This document shows, piece by piece, positions 37,740 to 47,793 of a stretch of DNA of 64,000 nucleotides. Source of the DNA: [Borrelia] turdi. Its GTDB lineage: Bacteria > Spirochaetota > Spirochaetia > Borreliales > Borreliaceae. The DNA lies in NCBI RefSeq assembly GCF_008828755.2, contig NZ_QBLM01000001.1, positions 659,340 through 723,339 of the forward strand, read 5' to 3'. The position numbers and the translations under genes were made by a program. The notes under the pieces are model-generated. The model was not told the DNA's origin. It ran no database searches and was given only the letters and a program-made list of their open reading frames with translations. How positions within the stretch are numbered: position 1 is the first letter of the stretch; every line of letters begins with the position of its first letter.

Positions 37740-38846
37740 ATGAGACTTAATGCAGGAATTGTGGGGCTTCCCAATGTGGGTAAATCTACTTTATTTTCAT
37801 CTTTGACATCATCTAAGGTTGAGATTGCTAATTATCCTTTTTGTACTATTGAGCCAAATATAGGAATAGTAGAGATTCCTGATGAAAGGCTTTTAAAAAT
37901 TGCAAAGTGTATTGCTTCGAAGAAAATTATTCCTGCTGTTATGGAATTTGTAGATATTGCAGGCCTTGTCAAAGGAGCATCATCAGGCGAAGGGCTTGGT
38001 AATAAATTTTTAGCTAATATTCGCGAAGTTTCTCTTATTGTTCATGTTGTAAGATGTTTTGAAGAAAAAGAGGTTATTCATATTAATGATGATATTAATC
38101 CTGAGAAAGATATAACCACAATTAATGTTGAACTTTGTTTATCAGATCTTGAAACTGTTCAAAAAAGTATTCAAAAACAAGAAAAAAATGTTAAAAGCGC
38201 TGATAAAAAAATTAGTAAATCTTCTAAAGCAATTGTTTTAATGTTAAAAAGACTTGAAGATCATTTAAGTAATATGAATCCTGTTATTGAGTTTGAATTT
38301 GATGATTTTGAATACAACTTTATTAGATCGTTAAATCTTTTGACTTTTAAAAAAGTTTTGTATGTTTGTAATGTTGATGAAAATTCACTTAGTGGTAATA
38401 AATATACAGATATTGTAAAAAATATTGCCTTGAAAGAAGGGAATGATTTTTTAATCTTATGCGCCAAAATTGAAGCTGAGCTTGCTGAAATAAAGGATGT
38501 GTCTTATAAAAATGAAATGTTAAAATTATTTGGAATTAATGATAGTGGCCTTAGCAATTTAATTAAAAAAGCCTATTATACTTTGGGGCTTAGAACTTAT
38601 TTTACAGCAGGTTTGCAAGAAGTTAGAGCCTGGACATTTAAAAAGGGCATGAAGGCTCCAAAAGCTGCCGGAATAATTCATAGTGATTTTGAGAGAGGTT
38701 TTATTAAAGCAGAAGTTTATTCTTGTGAGGATTTGTTTGAATTTCAAAGTGTTCAAAAACTAAAAGAGAAAGGACTCATTAGAATTGAAGGTAAAGAATA
38801 TTTGGTAAGAGATGGAGATGTGATTTTTTTTAAATTTAATGTTTAG
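37740..38846 (+). CDS. ychF: Redox-regulated ATPase/GTPase YchF
   Basis: This is a 368-residue Obg-family P-loop protein. Motifs: G1 GLPNVGKSTLF, switch YPFCTIEPNIGIV, G3 DIAGLVKGAS and the YchF-specific NVDE in place of NKxD, which gives ATP preference. The C-terminal TGS domain is present (AAGIIHSDFERGFIKAEVYS). The family binds ribosomes and modulates stress responses. AGGAGG precedes the ATG. Length and motifs match the family fully. Confidence 0.97.
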   Translation: MRLNAGIVGLPNVGKSTLFSSLTSSKVEIANYPFCTIEPNIGIVEIPDERLLKIAKCIASKKIIPAVMEFVDIAGLVKGASSGEGLGNKFLANIREVSLIVHVVRCFEEKEVIHINDDINPEKDITTINVELCLSDLETVQKSIQKQEKNVKSADKKISKSSKAIVLMLKRLEDHLSNMNPVIEFEFDDFEYNFIRSLNLLTFKKVLYVCNVDENSLSGNKYTDIVKNIALKEGNDFLILCAKIEAELAEIKDVSYKNEMLKLFGINDSGLSNLIKKAYYTLGLRTYFTAGLQEVRAWTFKKGMKAPKAAGIIHSDFERGFIKAEVYSCEDLFEFQSVQKLKEKGLIRIEGKEYLVRDGDVIFFKFNV

Positions 38847-38860
38847 ATTTATTTTATATT

Positions 38861-39688
38861 ATGGGTAATTTATTTTTCAACAATATAAATCTAGCTTGTT
38901 TGTTTATTTTTAATATTGTAATTTGCTTGCTTTATTTGGTTTTACATGATACAAGTTTCTTTTACTTTGTTATAGCACTTCTTTTTGTAAATTTTTTTAT
39001 AATTCTTTTTTATTTAAGATATTTTTGCTCCATTTCTTTTAAGGGATCTGGAATTTATTATAAGGGCATTTTTTTAAGTTATAATTTTGATTTTGATGAC
39101 ATTATTGCGTTTGAAAAAAGATTATCAGACAATGTTTTGATTTTGAAATTAAAAAATAAAAAAAAGATTAAGATTTGTTTTTTGATAGGCAATGGTTCGA
39201 GTGAATTGTTAAAAGAGCTTAGATTTAAAAGAAAAGATTTGTTTGTCTCAAAATTAGAAGATTTTCCAATAAGATATTATTTGTCTTATTCCTATCTTTT
39301 CATGTTTTTAGCTCGCATTATGATTAGTTTATTTGTTTATTATATTTCGTTAAGCAATATATTTATTTTTTTATTTATTTGCTTTATTGATATTAAAGTT
39401 TTGTTAGGTGACTTTTTAGTTATTAGTAATGTAGTGTTGTTTTACGAATTTAGAAAAGATTCTATTTATGAAAGGAAAATCTTTAAAAGTAAAATTTATT
39501 TTTATGAATTTTTTGAAAAAATTTTTATTGCCAGAGAATTTGAATTTAATAATAAAAATTATTTATGCTTTTCTTATAAAGGAGATCATCCAACAAAAAA
39601 AGTATATATTTTGAATAAAAAAATTTCTTATTCTATGCAAAAGGTTTTTGAGTATATTAATCAGAACTATTATGTTGAATTAATTTAA
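38861..39688 (+). CDS. Unknown membrane protein
   Basis: I do not recognise this 275-residue protein (BB0234-like). Two hydrophobic segments lie near the N-terminus (about 10-50) and two near residues 145-190. The segments between them are rich in Lys, Phe and Ile and look like small beta domains repeated twice (about 60-130 and 195-270), somewhat like bacterial PH domains placed after TM pairs. That resemblance is only pattern-based. It lies between ychF (14 bp) and rpsT. Confidence 0.65.
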   Translation: MGNLFFNNINLACLFIFNIVICLLYLVLHDTSFFYFVIALLFVNFFIILFYLRYFCSISFKGSGIYYKGIFLSYNFDFDDIIAFEKRLSDNVLILKLKNKKKIKICFLIGNGSSELLKELRFKRKDLFVSKLEDFPIRYYLSYSYLFMFLARIMISLFVYYISLSNIFIFLFICFIDIKVLLGDFLVISNVVLFYEFRKDSIYERKIFKSKIYFYEFFEKIFIAREFEFNNKNYLCFSYKGDHPTKKVYILNKKISYSMQKVFEYINQNYYVELI

Positions 39689-39758
39689 GCTTTGATTGAC
39701 TATATTTAAATTAGTTGATATATTAAAATTATTGTTTAATAATATTAAGGAGTACCAC

Positions 39759-40016
39759 TTGAGAAAAAATGCATCTGCATTGAAGCGCTCTCGGCAAAAT
39801 TTAAAAAGAAAGATTAGAAATGTAAGTGTAAAAAGTGAATTAAAAACAATAGAAAAGCGCTGTATCAACATGATTAAAGCGGGCAAGAAAGACGAAGCTA
39901 TTGAATTTTTTAAGTTTGTTGCAAAAAAACTAGATACTGCTGCTAGAAAGCGAATAATTCATAAAAATAAAGCTGCTAGAAAAAAATCTCGTTTAAATGT
40001 TTTGCTTTTAAAGTAA
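39759..40016 (+). CDS. rpsT: 30S ribosomal protein S20
   Basis: This is an 85-residue basic protein with the S20 pattern: RKNASALKRSRQNLKRKIRN at the N-terminus and a C-terminal LDTAARKRIIHKNKAARKKS. It binds 16S rRNA early in assembly. The frame extends upstream to 39696, but AAGGAG at 39747-39752 places the start at the TTG at 39759 (spacing about 6-7 nt), which also gives the expected S20 length. It heads the rpsT-hbb-bactofilin-rho-rpmE group. Confidence 0.95.
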   Translation: MRKNASALKRSRQNLKRKIRNVSVKSELKTIEKRCINMIKAGKKDEAIEFFKFVAKKLDTAARKRIIHKNKAARKKSRLNVLLLK

Positions 40017-40028
40017 GGAAATTAGTTT

Positions 40029-40355
40029 ATGTCTTTTTCAAGAAGACCAAAGGTTACCAAGTCAGATATTGTTGATCAAATATCTTTGAGCATTAGAAAT
40101 AATAATATAAAATTAGAAAAAAAATACATAAGGATTGTAATAGATGCTTTTTTTAAAGAGCTTAAAAGCAATCTTTGTTCGAATAATGTTATTGAGTTTA
40201 GATCTTTTGGTACATTTGAAGTTAGAAAAAGAAAGGGGCGTTTAAATGCTCGCAATCCTCAAACAGGAGAATATGTTAAGGTTTTAGATCATCATGTTGC
40301 TTATTTTCGTCCAGGCAAAGATTTAAAAGAGAGAGTGTGGGGTATTAAAGGTTAA
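40029..40355 (+). CDS. hbb: HU/IHF-like DNA-binding protein Hbb
   Basis: The 108-residue member of the bacterial DNABII family has helical dimerisation part [15 protein letters not shown], the saddle strands [20 protein letters not shown], and the DNA-binding arm tip RNPQTGEYV. It bends DNA and compacts the chromosome. The N- and C-terminal extensions make it slightly longer than E. coli HU (90). It lies 12 bp after rpsT and abuts the bactofilin gene, as known for the B. burgdorferi hbb locus. Confidence 0.95.
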   Translation: MSFSRRPKVTKSDIVDQISLSIRNNNIKLEKKYIRIVIDAFFKELKSNLCSNNVIEFRSFGTFEVRKRKGRLNARNPQTGEYVKVLDHHVAYFRPGKDLKERVWGIKG

Positions 40356-40763
40356 ATGCCGGTTAATATGGTAGATTCTTATAAATGGGATTGTAAGCTG
40401 GATTCTAGTTTAACTTTTAGAGGAAAATTAAAATTTGAAGGAACTTTGTATCTTGATTCTTCTTTTGAGGGTGAAATATCTTCGAAAGAGGGTGTGCTTT
40501 TTATTGGTAAGAACAGTAAAGTTATTACCAATGTAGTAATTTGTGATACATTAATAGTAGAAGGAATTTTGAAGGGCAATGTAAATGCTGCTAGTAAAGT
40601 TTATTTAAACAGCGGTTGTAAAATATATGGGGATGTAAAGACAAAAAAAATATTTATTAATGATAATATAATTTTTGATGGTAAGTGTGAAATGATAAAG
40701 TCTAATGAGATTGTAGATTTATTTTCTTTCACCGTTTCACAAATAAAAGATACTTTGCAATAA
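40356..40763 (+). CDS. Second bactofilin
   Basis: This is a 135-residue protein (BB0231-like) with repeated short beta-helix units typical of bactofilins: LTFRGKLKFEGTLYLDSSFEG, ISSKEGVLFIGKNSKVI, LIVEGILKGNVNAASKVYL and GCKIYGDVKTKKIFI. It starts directly after the hbb stop codon, so the two are co-translated. It lacks the long C-terminal tail of the other bactofilin in this window. The neighbours here are DNA-binding and transcription genes and include no M23 peptidase, which suggests a different role. Confidence 0.85.
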   Translation: MPVNMVDSYKWDCKLDSSLTFRGKLKFEGTLYLDSSFEGEISSKEGVLFIGKNSKVITNVVICDTLIVEGILKGNVNAASKVYLNSGCKIYGDVKTKKIFINDNIIFDGKCEMIKSNEIVDLFSFTVSQIKDTLQ

Positions 40764-40842
40764 GATAGGTGTTTTTTATTAATTAATAATAAGTAGATTT
40801 TTATAAAATCCTTTCTCAAAAATTTAATTCGTAGAGGAAATT

Positions 40843-42396
40843 ATGGATAAAAAGAATGGTGAATTTGCTTTAGAAAGCAGCGAAATAAGGCGGTTGGATG
40901 TTTCTAAAGAGCTTAAGATTGAAGACAATTTGAAAAAAAAAGTGATTAAAGTTGTTGCTAAAAAGGATTCTGCGTCTAGTATGGCAAAATCTTCAGATTT
41001 ATTAAGTAGCGCAAAGGATTCAAATGGCTTAGTATTTTCTGAATTTGATTATGATATTCCTGCTTCAGGTTTAGAAAATAACATTAAAACTTTAGAACAA
41101 AGTAATATCATCAAGTTTTTTAATGACAAAGATCATGTAGAGATTGAAAAACTTTATGATAAGCCAATTACAGAGGTTAGAAAAATTGTTGAAGGTCTTG
41201 GGACCAATCATACTATTGCTGTAACAATGAAAAAAACCGAATTAATATTTTTATTGGTAAAAATATTAAGCGAGAATAATATTAATGTTTTATTTACAGG
41301 TGTGCTTGACGTGCTTAGTGATGGTTATGGGTTTTTAAGAACCGCATCAAATTCTTATCTTTCAGGAGGCAATGATGTTTACGTTTCTCCTTCTCAGATT
41401 AGACTTTTTAATTTAAGAACAGGCGATATTTTACATGGTCAAATTAGATCGCCTAGAGATGGTGAGAGATTTTTTGCCATGGTTAAAATTAAATCTATTA
41501 ATAATCAAGATCCTACTTTTGCTCAAAACAGAATACCTTTTGATAATTTAACTCCTCTTTATCCCAACATTAAATTGGATCTTGAATATGAAAATTGCAA
41601 TATTTCTACAAGGCTTATTAATCTTTTTTCACCTATAGGTAAGGGGCAAAGAGCTTTGATAGTTTCCCCTCCAAAAGCGGGAAAGACTACTTTACTTCAA
41701 AAAATAGCTAATGCAATAACTACTAATTATTCAGACGTTATTTTGATGATATTACTTATTGATGAAAGACCAGAAGAAGTTACAGATATGATTCGTAGTG
41801 TTAAAGGTGAGGTTATTGCATCTAATTTTGATGAGCAGGCTAGTAGGCATGTTCAGGTAGCAGAGATGGTTATTGAAAAGGCAAAAAGGCTTGTTGAAAA
41901 TAAAAAAGATGTTGTCATTTTGCTTGATTCTATCACAAGACTTGCAAGGGCATATAATCAAACTATGCCAACTTCTGGTAAAATTTTATCGGGCGGGGTA
42001 GATTCTAATGCTCTTCATAAACCAAAGAGGTTTTTTGGATCTGCTAGAAATATTGAAGAAGGTGGAAGCTTGACTATTATAGCTACCGCTTTAGTTGATA
42101 CTGGCAGCAAAATGGATGAAGTTATTTTTGAAGAATTTAAAAGTACCGGTAATATGGAATTAATTCTTGATAGAAGTTTGGCAGACAGAAGACTTTTCCC
42201 CGCTATTAATATTAAAAAGTCAGGTACCAGGAAAGAGGAGTTATTGCTCAGCGAGGAGGAGCGTTCTAAGATTTTACTTATTAGAAGAATACTAGGAGGC
42301 GTTGATGATTATGAGGGAGTTGAGGTTCTGATAGAAAAGATGAAAAAAAGCAAAAATAATGAGATCTTTTTAAAGACAATGAGCAATGGTAATTAA
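40843..42396 (+). CDS. rho: Transcription termination factor Rho
   Basis: This is a 517-residue hexameric RNA helicase. The N-terminal about 110 residues are a charged lineage-specific extension. The RNA-binding cold-shock-like domain follows ([38 protein letters not shown]). The ATPase has Walker [11 protein letters not shown], Walker [17 protein letters not shown] and the Q/R-loop region [20 protein letters not shown]. It frees RNA polymerase at Rho-dependent sites. A 5' spacer of about 80 bp separates it from the bactofilin gene, and an inverted repeat follows its stop. Confidence 0.97.
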   Translation: MDKKNGEFALESSEIRRLDVSKELKIEDNLKKKVIKVVAKKDSASSMAKSSDLLSSAKDSNGLVFSEFDYDIPASGLENNIKTLEQSNIIKFFNDKDHVEIEKLYDKPITEVRKIVEGLGTNHTIAVTMKKTELIFLLVKILSENNINVLFTGVLDVLSDGYGFLRTASNSYLSGGNDVYVSPSQIRLFNLRTGDILHGQIRSPRDGERFFAMVKIKSINNQDPTFAQNRIPFDNLTPLYPNIKLDLEYENCNISTRLINLFSPIGKGQRALIVSPPKAGKTTLLQKIANAITTNYSDVILMILLIDERPEEVTDMIRSVKGEVIASNFDEQASRHVQVAEMVIEKAKRLVENKKDVVILLDSITRLARAYNQTMPTSGKILSGGVDSNALHKPKRFFGSARNIEEGGSLTIIATALVDTGSKMDEVIFEEFKSTGNMELILDRSLADRRLFPAINIKKSGTRKEELLLSEEERSKILLIRRILGGVDDYEGVEVLIEKMKKSKNNEIFLKTMSNGN

Positions 42397-42399
42397 ATA

Positions 42400-42425
42400 A
42401 ATTGACATTATTTTTAATGTCAATT
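42400..42425. terminator. Inverted repeat between rho and rpmE
   Basis: A perfect 11-bp stem (42400-42410 and 42415-42425) with a 4-nt loop TTTT lies directly after the rho stop and 31 bp before the rpmE start. No T-tract follows, so it looks more like an mRNA-stabilising or attenuating hairpin than a full terminator. Confidence 0.5.
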
Positions 42426-42456
42426 AAACTTTAGTGAAGGTTAAGAGGAAGGTTTT

Positions 42457-42702
42457 ATGAGAAAAGGTATACATCCTAAAAATAATTTAGTGGTATTTAA
42501 AGACGGATCAAATGGGGCGATGTTTTTAACCAGATCTACTTTGAATTCAAAAGAAACTATTAAATATATTGATGGAAAGGAATATCCATTGATTACTGTG
42601 GAGATTACAAGCAAATCACATCCTTTTTATACTGGTCAACAGAAGTTTGTTGATGCAGCAGGGAGAATTGATAAATTTAATAAAAGGTATAAAAAATCTT
42701 AA
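42457..42702 (+). CDS. rpmE: 50S ribosomal protein L31 (type B)
   Basis: This 81-residue protein begins [18 protein letters not shown] and ends [20 protein letters not shown], the L31 family pattern. The zinc-binding CxxC motif of the C+ form is absent, so this is the zinc-independent form. AGGAAGG precedes the ATG. It follows rho, a common bacterial order (rho-rpmE). Confidence 0.96.
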   Translation: MRKGIHPKNNLVVFKDGSNGAMFLTRSTLNSKETIKYIDGKEYPLITVEITSKSHPFYTGQQKFVDAAGRIDKFNKRYKKS

Positions 42703-42753
42703 AAGTTAGTTTTTTCTAAAAGTTAGTTTTTTATATGAAATTTTGAGAGAATA

Positions 42754-45669
42754 TCAATAAATTTTTTTTACATTAAATTCTTTTCCTATTAATTTTTCCA
42801 GATTATCTTTTTCTTTTTCGTATGTTTGGTTATTTACTAAAGATGTAATGCTATTTTGTTGTCTTATTTGTGTTAGAATCTTTCCAGATATTTCTTTAAT
42901 ATCTTGAGGTGTAATTGCAAAGTAGGCATTTCGAATAGATTGTCTTAAACTATCGCTAATATTTAATATTTTCCTTCTATAGCTTTGTAAAGCCTCTGTA
43001 GCTTTAGTTTTTACATAGATGTTGGTTCCTATTAATCCTATTAAATAGGTATGAATCTCTTCATTTGTCATTTTATTATTAGCCAATTCTTCTAAAGAGT
43101 TTTCGAAAGCTTGGTACGTTTTAATGAAATTGGGGTCTCTGTAGGATGCAAAAGAGAAAATTCCGTTAGCGATTGATGCGCTTGCTCCATATGCACCGCC
43201 TATTACCCTTATTTTTTCCCAAAAAATTCCACTTCTTAATATATGCTCTAAAAAACTTGCTTTTGGATAATTTTCATCGTTGATTTTGTAGCTAGGAAAA
43301 CATATGGCATTGAAAGCCACTTTTGATTGGATAATTATTATTTCTTTTAATGTTTTGTTGTTTGTCTCAATATTGAGTAATCCATCGTAATAATTATTCT
43401 CTTTTAAGCTTTCTTTTAGATTAGACAATTCATTTTTCAAGTTTTTAAGAATGTCATCAGTGTTTCCCATTATTAGTGCAGATAGATTGTTTTTTAAAAT
43501 TATTTTACTTTTTAAATTGTCCAATTTATTTGCGATTTCTTTTAAAGACTCTTTATCGGTTTTTACTTTTTGCCAAAATTCTCTACCTGTTATTCCATTT
43601 TGTAATTCTTTTAAATACTCATTTAATTTTAGCTTTGATTTGGATCTTAATATTGCCAAAAGATGTCCTTTGGGGATTAATAAGGATTTAAAATCGTTTT
43701 TTAAGCTTAGCGTTATTTCTTTTAATCTCTCATAATCATGAAAGTTAATATTAATTAAAATTTCTTTAATCAGTTCAAATGATTCTTTAACTTTATGGTT
43801 AAAAGATTTAAAGCTAATATTAAACGAATTTAAAATGTTTCCATTAATATCCTCGTCGTAGCTTTCAGATATATTTATTTGTCCTAAAGTATTTTGGATT
43901 TTATTGTTAATATCTATGTAAGAATGGTTTTTTGTAGATAAATCTTGGAGAGCTCTTTTGAATAAAGATAGGTATATATAATCTTCTTTTTCTAAAAAAT
44001 TTAGTTTAAAAAATAGGTTTACATTAAAAATATTATTATTTTTAAATTTAAAAGAATGTAAATTCAGTTCTTTTATTTCATTAAGATCGAAACTTTTTTC
44101 TATTTGTTTTGGCAAATCTTCTATTTTTAGTAAAGGAAGTTTTGCTATATCTGCTTTAGAGTCTTTTTTATTTTGGTATTTTTTAAACTGATTATAGTCT
44201 TTTTTAAATTGTAAAAATTCTTCTGGATTTTGTTTAATTTCAATTTCTTTGGTCATTAATTTTTTTTCAATTTCTTCTTCCATTTCTTTTTCTGTATCAT
44301 GTGATGGAATAAAGCTTATTAATGTATAATGATTATTAAATATTAGATATTTTTCGATTAAATTTTCAAAGTAATAAATTCCTTTTTCCAATTTATTTGT
44401 AATTTCATTTATATAGTAGCTTGTTTGTAATGTTTTGATTGGATGCATGCCATTTAGCCATCCTTTGAAACTTTTTATCATTAAAGCAATGGGAAAATTT
44501 TGTCCTTTTTCTTCCTTTAAAGCGAATTCGTAGCCAAAAAGAATTCCTTTTATTAGTTCTTTTGGAATTTTATTTTTTACTAAATTTTTAAGTTCACTAA
44601 AAATTAAATTTTTAAATTCTTTTTCTTTTTTTTCAACAACATTTTGAAGTCCAAATGAAAAAACGGATTCTTTTAAATCTGTATTGATTCCGCTAATGTG
44701 AGCTATATCTTCGCCAATCCCGCTTTTTAAGATATTGATTATAAATGAACAAGAATCATCTAAGAGTATTTCTGAGAGAATTTCAAGACCAATACTGTCT
44801 TCAATATTGTTAATTTCTGTGCAAAGCCAATTTATTGTGTATACCCCAAGAGTATTATCGTTTTCTTTAGGAATTTTGTATATTAACTTTTTCCCTTTTT
44901 CCCATCTTTTAACTTTTTCTATATCAATATTAACATTGCTTTTTTCTTTTTTATAAGGTCTTATTATATATTTTTCAATGAAATTTAGATTTTTTTCAGT
45001 CTGAATGTTGCCACATAAAAATATTTTACAGTTTTCAAGTGTATAATATTTTTTATAGAAATCTAAAAAACTCTCATAGGTGAGATCAATAATATTTGTT
45101 GGGATTCCACCCGAATCATATTTATATGTTCCCTCTTCAAAAAGAGAGCTAATTGCTATTTCGTTGATTAGAGAATTTTTATTTGAGTAGCTACCCTTCA
45201 TTTCATTAAATACAATTCCAGATACTTTAAAATCTTTTGGATTTATATTGTATCCTTCTTGCATAAATGACTCTTTTTTAAGTAATGGGTGAAATATGGA
45301 ATCGGCATAGATATTAAATAAATTAAAATAGTCTTTTTCAATTGTAGATGCTGCTGGGTAGATGGTTTTGTCTGGGAATGTCATTGCATTTAAAAATGTA
45401 TTTAGACTTCCCTTTAATAGATAAAGAAATGGATCTTTTATTTTATACTTATTAGAACCACAAAAGATTGTATGTTCTAAAACATGTGCAACCCCAGTAT
45501 TGTTTGAAGGTATTGTCTTGAAAGCTATGCAAAATGCATGTTCTTTAAAAGAATCACTTTTTAATTGAAATACTTCAAGGCCGCTGGAGTGTTTAAAATA
45601 AGATCCTTCTGCATCATATTCTTCTAAATAAGTTTTTGAAATTAGTTTGAAAATTTTTTTCTTTTTCAT
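42754..45669 (-). CDS. M16C zinc protease (presequence-protease type)
   Basis: The 971-residue protein (BB0228-like) has the inverted zinc motif HVLEHTIFCGS (HxxEH) in the first M16 domain, with the distal glutamate expected near EMKGSYSNKNSLINE. The overall size, four-domain arrangement and the peptidase M16C-associated region (about 465-700) match the PreP/insulinase group, which digests unfolded peptides inside a closed chamber. No signal peptide is seen, so it is likely cytoplasmic or non-classically exported. It is 15 bp downstream of a lipoprotein gene on the same strand. Confidence 0.93.
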   Translation of the reverse strand: MKKKKIFKLISKTYLEEYDAEGSYFKHSSGLEVFQLKSDSFKEHAFCIAFKTIPSNNTGVAHVLEHTIFCGSNKYKIKDPFLYLLKGSLNTFLNAMTFPDKTIYPAASTIEKDYFNLFNIYADSIFHPLLKKESFMQEGYNINPKDFKVSGIVFNEMKGSYSNKNSLINEIAISSLFEEGTYKYDSGGIPTNIIDLTYESFLDFYKKYYTLENCKIFLCGNIQTEKNLNFIEKYIIRPYKKEKSNVNIDIEKVKRWEKGKKLIYKIPKENDNTLGVYTINWLCTEINNIEDSIGLEILSEILLDDSCSFIINILKSGIGEDIAHISGINTDLKESVFSFGLQNVVEKKEKEFKNLIFSELKNLVKNKIPKELIKGILFGYEFALKEEKGQNFPIALMIKSFKGWLNGMHPIKTLQTSYYINEITNKLEKGIYYFENLIEKYLIFNNHYTLISFIPSHDTEKEMEEEIEKKLMTKEIEIKQNPEEFLQFKKDYNQFKKYQNKKDSKADIAKLPLLKIEDLPKQIEKSFDLNEIKELNLHSFKFKNNNIFNVNLFFKLNFLEKEDYIYLSLFKRALQDLSTKNHSYIDINNKIQNTLGQINISESYDEDINGNILNSFNISFKSFNHKVKESFELIKEILININFHDYERLKEITLSLKNDFKSLLIPKGHLLAILRSKSKLKLNEYLKELQNGITGREFWQKVKTDKESLKEIANKLDNLKSKIILKNNLSALIMGNTDDILKNLKNELSNLKESLKENNYYDGLLNIETNNKTLKEIIIIQSKVAFNAICFPSYKINDENYPKASFLEHILRSGIFWEKIRVIGGAYGASASIANGIFSFASYRDPNFIKTYQAFENSLEELANNKMTNEEIHTYLIGLIGTNIYVKTKATEALQSYRRKILNISDSLRQSIRNAYFAITPQDIKEISGKILTQIRQQNSITSLVNNQTYEKEKDNLEKLIGKEFNVKKIY

Positions 45670-45684
45670 TTATGGTTTTAATCC

Positions 45685-46386
45685 TTATTTTACAAATTGT
45701 GCTATTTCACTTTCATTAAATTCAAATATGTTTTGGAGCTCTTCTGTATCGTCTAGTTTAAATGTGTATTCAGGGAATTTAATAATAATTTTTTTGTTTT
45801 CAAAGTAAATTACTGCTTGCTGTAAATCGAATAATAATTCGTTAGGTAAAATTTTTTCTTTAATTTTTTTTATAAAAAATGGGAATGCTTCATCTGTTTT
45901 AATTATGTCGTCAATATTATGAATATAATTTCCTTTATCTTGAATGTAATAGCTTCTATAATTTGTAATAGGACTATCATGGATTTTTTGAGTTGCAATA
46001 ACTATTATTGTATAAGTATTGTATCCATGGTAAATTTCATAGTCTATTTTTAAGCTGAATTTTTTATCCTCAGGTTTAAGCTCTTTGCTAACAATGTCAA
46101 GTCTTTCTACAATTTGGCTTACATATTCATTAAGCTCAGTATTCAATTCTTCAAGATTTCCTTTTTCTTTTCCTTCAATTATTAATTTAGGTATTCTAAT
46201 ATTGTATTCATAAAATTTTGATTCTTCTTTTGAACTTATTGAAGTTATTATTAAAGAATTCATTTTGTTGCTATTTGATCTAATATCTTTAAAATTTATT
46301 TTGGTTAATTTTTTTGTACATCCGTTAAAAATCATTAATGTAGATATTAACACAAAAGTTAATTTTATTTTTATTGGATTTAGCAT
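45685..46386 (-). CDS. Lipoprotein with DUF3298/RsiV-like domain
   Basis: In this 233-residue protein (BB0227-like) the signal peptide ends LMIFNGC, a lipobox with Cys 23. The mature part (RIPKLIIEGKEKGNLEELNT ... DEAFPFFIKKIKEKILPNELL ... IIIKFPEYTFK) has the order expected of DUF4163/DUF3298 domains found in RsiV and some polysaccharide deacetylases. The molecular role is not known; in RsiV this module binds lysozyme. It sits upstream of and probably shares a transcript with the M16C protease gene. Confidence 0.75.
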   Translation of the reverse strand: MLNPIKIKLTFVLISTLMIFNGCTKKLTKINFKDIRSNSNKMNSLIITSISSKEESKFYEYNIRIPKLIIEGKEKGNLEELNTELNEYVSQIVERLDIVSKELKPEDKKFSLKIDYEIYHGYNTYTIIVIATQKIHDSPITNYRSYYIQDKGNYIHNIDDIIKTDEAFPFFIKKIKEKILPNELLFDLQQAVIYFENKKIIIKFPEYTFKLDDTEELQNIFEFNESEIAQFVK

Positions 46387-46515
46387 ACGATTGTTTCTCC
46401 CTGCAATATTTATTCTAATCCTGCTATAAGATATTATATAATAACCTTGATATGAATTAATATTATTTGTAATTTTGTTTAAAAATTTTACTTAAGACAT
46501 ATCTTAGGAGATAGG

Positions 46516-47793
46516 ATGCTTGATCTGAAATTTATTAAAGATAATCTTGATCTTGTTAAGAAAAGTATTAAAGCAAGAGGGCTTGTTTTAGATATTGATA
46601 AGTTAATTTATCTTGACGATAAGAGAAAAAAAATAATTACCAAAATTGGTGAGCTTAATGCAAAAAGAAATGAAAATTCCTTCAAAATGCGAGAGAATCT
46701 TGATAAGGGGTTGAAAAACTCTTTAATAGAAACTGGAAAGATTTTAAAAAAACAGCTTTTTAATCTAGAAGAAGAGCTTGAAGGACTATCTTTTGATTTT
46801 GACCTTGAAAATAAACGAGTACCCAATATTTTGTCGCCTGATGTGCCCATTGGCAATAGCGAGGAAGATAATTTTGAGATAAAAAAAGTAGGGGTTGTTC
46901 CAAAGTTTAACTTTAAGCCAAAAGATCATTTAGAGCTTGGTAGAGATTTGGATCTTCTAGATTTTGACAGAGCGCGTGAGGTTAGCGGTAGTAAATTTTA
47001 TTATCTTAAAAACGAAGCAGTTTTTTTAGAAATTGCTCTGATTAATTTCTCTTTAAATAAGTTAAGAGAAAAAGGTTTTGATGTTTTTATTACCCCTGAT
47101 GTTGCAAGAGAGTTTATAGTTGATGGGATTGGTTTTAATCCTCGTGGCGATGAAAGCAATATTTACAAGATTGAAAGTACAGATAAATACCTTGTAGGCA
47201 CTTCTGAAATTACTCTTGGCGGTTACTATTATAATAAAATAATAGATCTCACTTTGCCAATAAGAATGGCAGGATTTTCACATTGTTTTCGAAAAGAAGC
47301 TGGAGCTTATGGGCAGCTTTCGAAAGGTCTTTATAGGGTTCATCAGTTTAGCAAGGTGGAGATGTTTTGTTTTTGTAAAGCAGAAGAATCTCGGGTTATT
47401 CATGACGAATTTTTGAGCATTCAAGAGCAAATTTTTACTGAGCTTGAGATTCCTTATAGGGTTTTAAATGTTTGCTCTTTTGATCTTGGCTCTCCAGCTT
47501 ATAAAAAATATGATATTGAAGCATGGATGCCTGGAAGAGATGCTGGGGGTAGTTATGGAGAGGTTACTTCAACGTCAAATTGTACAGATTATCAGTCAAG
47601 AAGGCTTAAGATTAGATATAAAGATCAAGATGGGCAAAATAAATTTGTACACATGGTAAATGGAACAGCAATAGCTACAACTAGAGTTATTATTTCCATA
47701 CTTGAAAACTTTCAGGATGAAAGGGGCGGAGTTAGAATTCCAAAAAGTTTAGTTAAGTATACGGGTTTTGATTACATTCCTTTTAAGAATTAG
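46516..47793 (+). CDS. serS: Seryl-tRNA synthetase
   Basis: This is a 425-residue class II synthetase with an N-terminal coiled-coil arm (about 30-105). Motif 2 is [14 protein letters not shown] with [11 protein letters not shown], and motif 3 is [25 protein letters not shown] is the serine-binding TxE region. The length is typical. TAGGAGATAGG precedes the ATG. Its 3' end overlaps the convergent Dus gene by 11 bp. Confidence 0.98.
   Translation: MLDLKFIKDNLDLVKKSIKARGLVLDIDKLIYLDDKRKKIITKIGELNAKRNENSFKMRENLDKGLKNSLIETGKILKKQLFNLEEELEGLSFDFDLENKRVPNILSPDVPIGNSEEDNFEIKKVGVVPKFNFKPKDHLELGRDLDLLDFDRAREVSGSKFYYLKNEAVFLEIALINFSLNKLREKGFDVFITPDVAREFIVDGIGFNPRGDESNIYKIESTDKYLVGTSEITLGGYYYNKIIDLTLPIRMAGFSHCFRKEAGAYGQLSKGLYRVHQFSKVEMFCFCKAEESRVIHDEFLSIQEQIFTELEIPYRVLNVCSFDLGSPAYKKYDIEAWMPGRDAGGSYGEVTSTSNCTDYQSRRLKIRYKDQDGQNKFVHMVNGTAIATTRVIISILENFQDERGGVRIPKSLVKYTGFDYIPFKN

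Noticed and set aside
39696..39758. N-terminal extension of ribosomal protein S20
   Set aside because: AAGGAG directly before the TTG at 39759 and the normal S20 length show that the extension is not translated.
43451..43735. Frames opposite the M16C protease gene
   Set aside because: Low-complexity shadow frames with no ribosome-binding site and no independent support.
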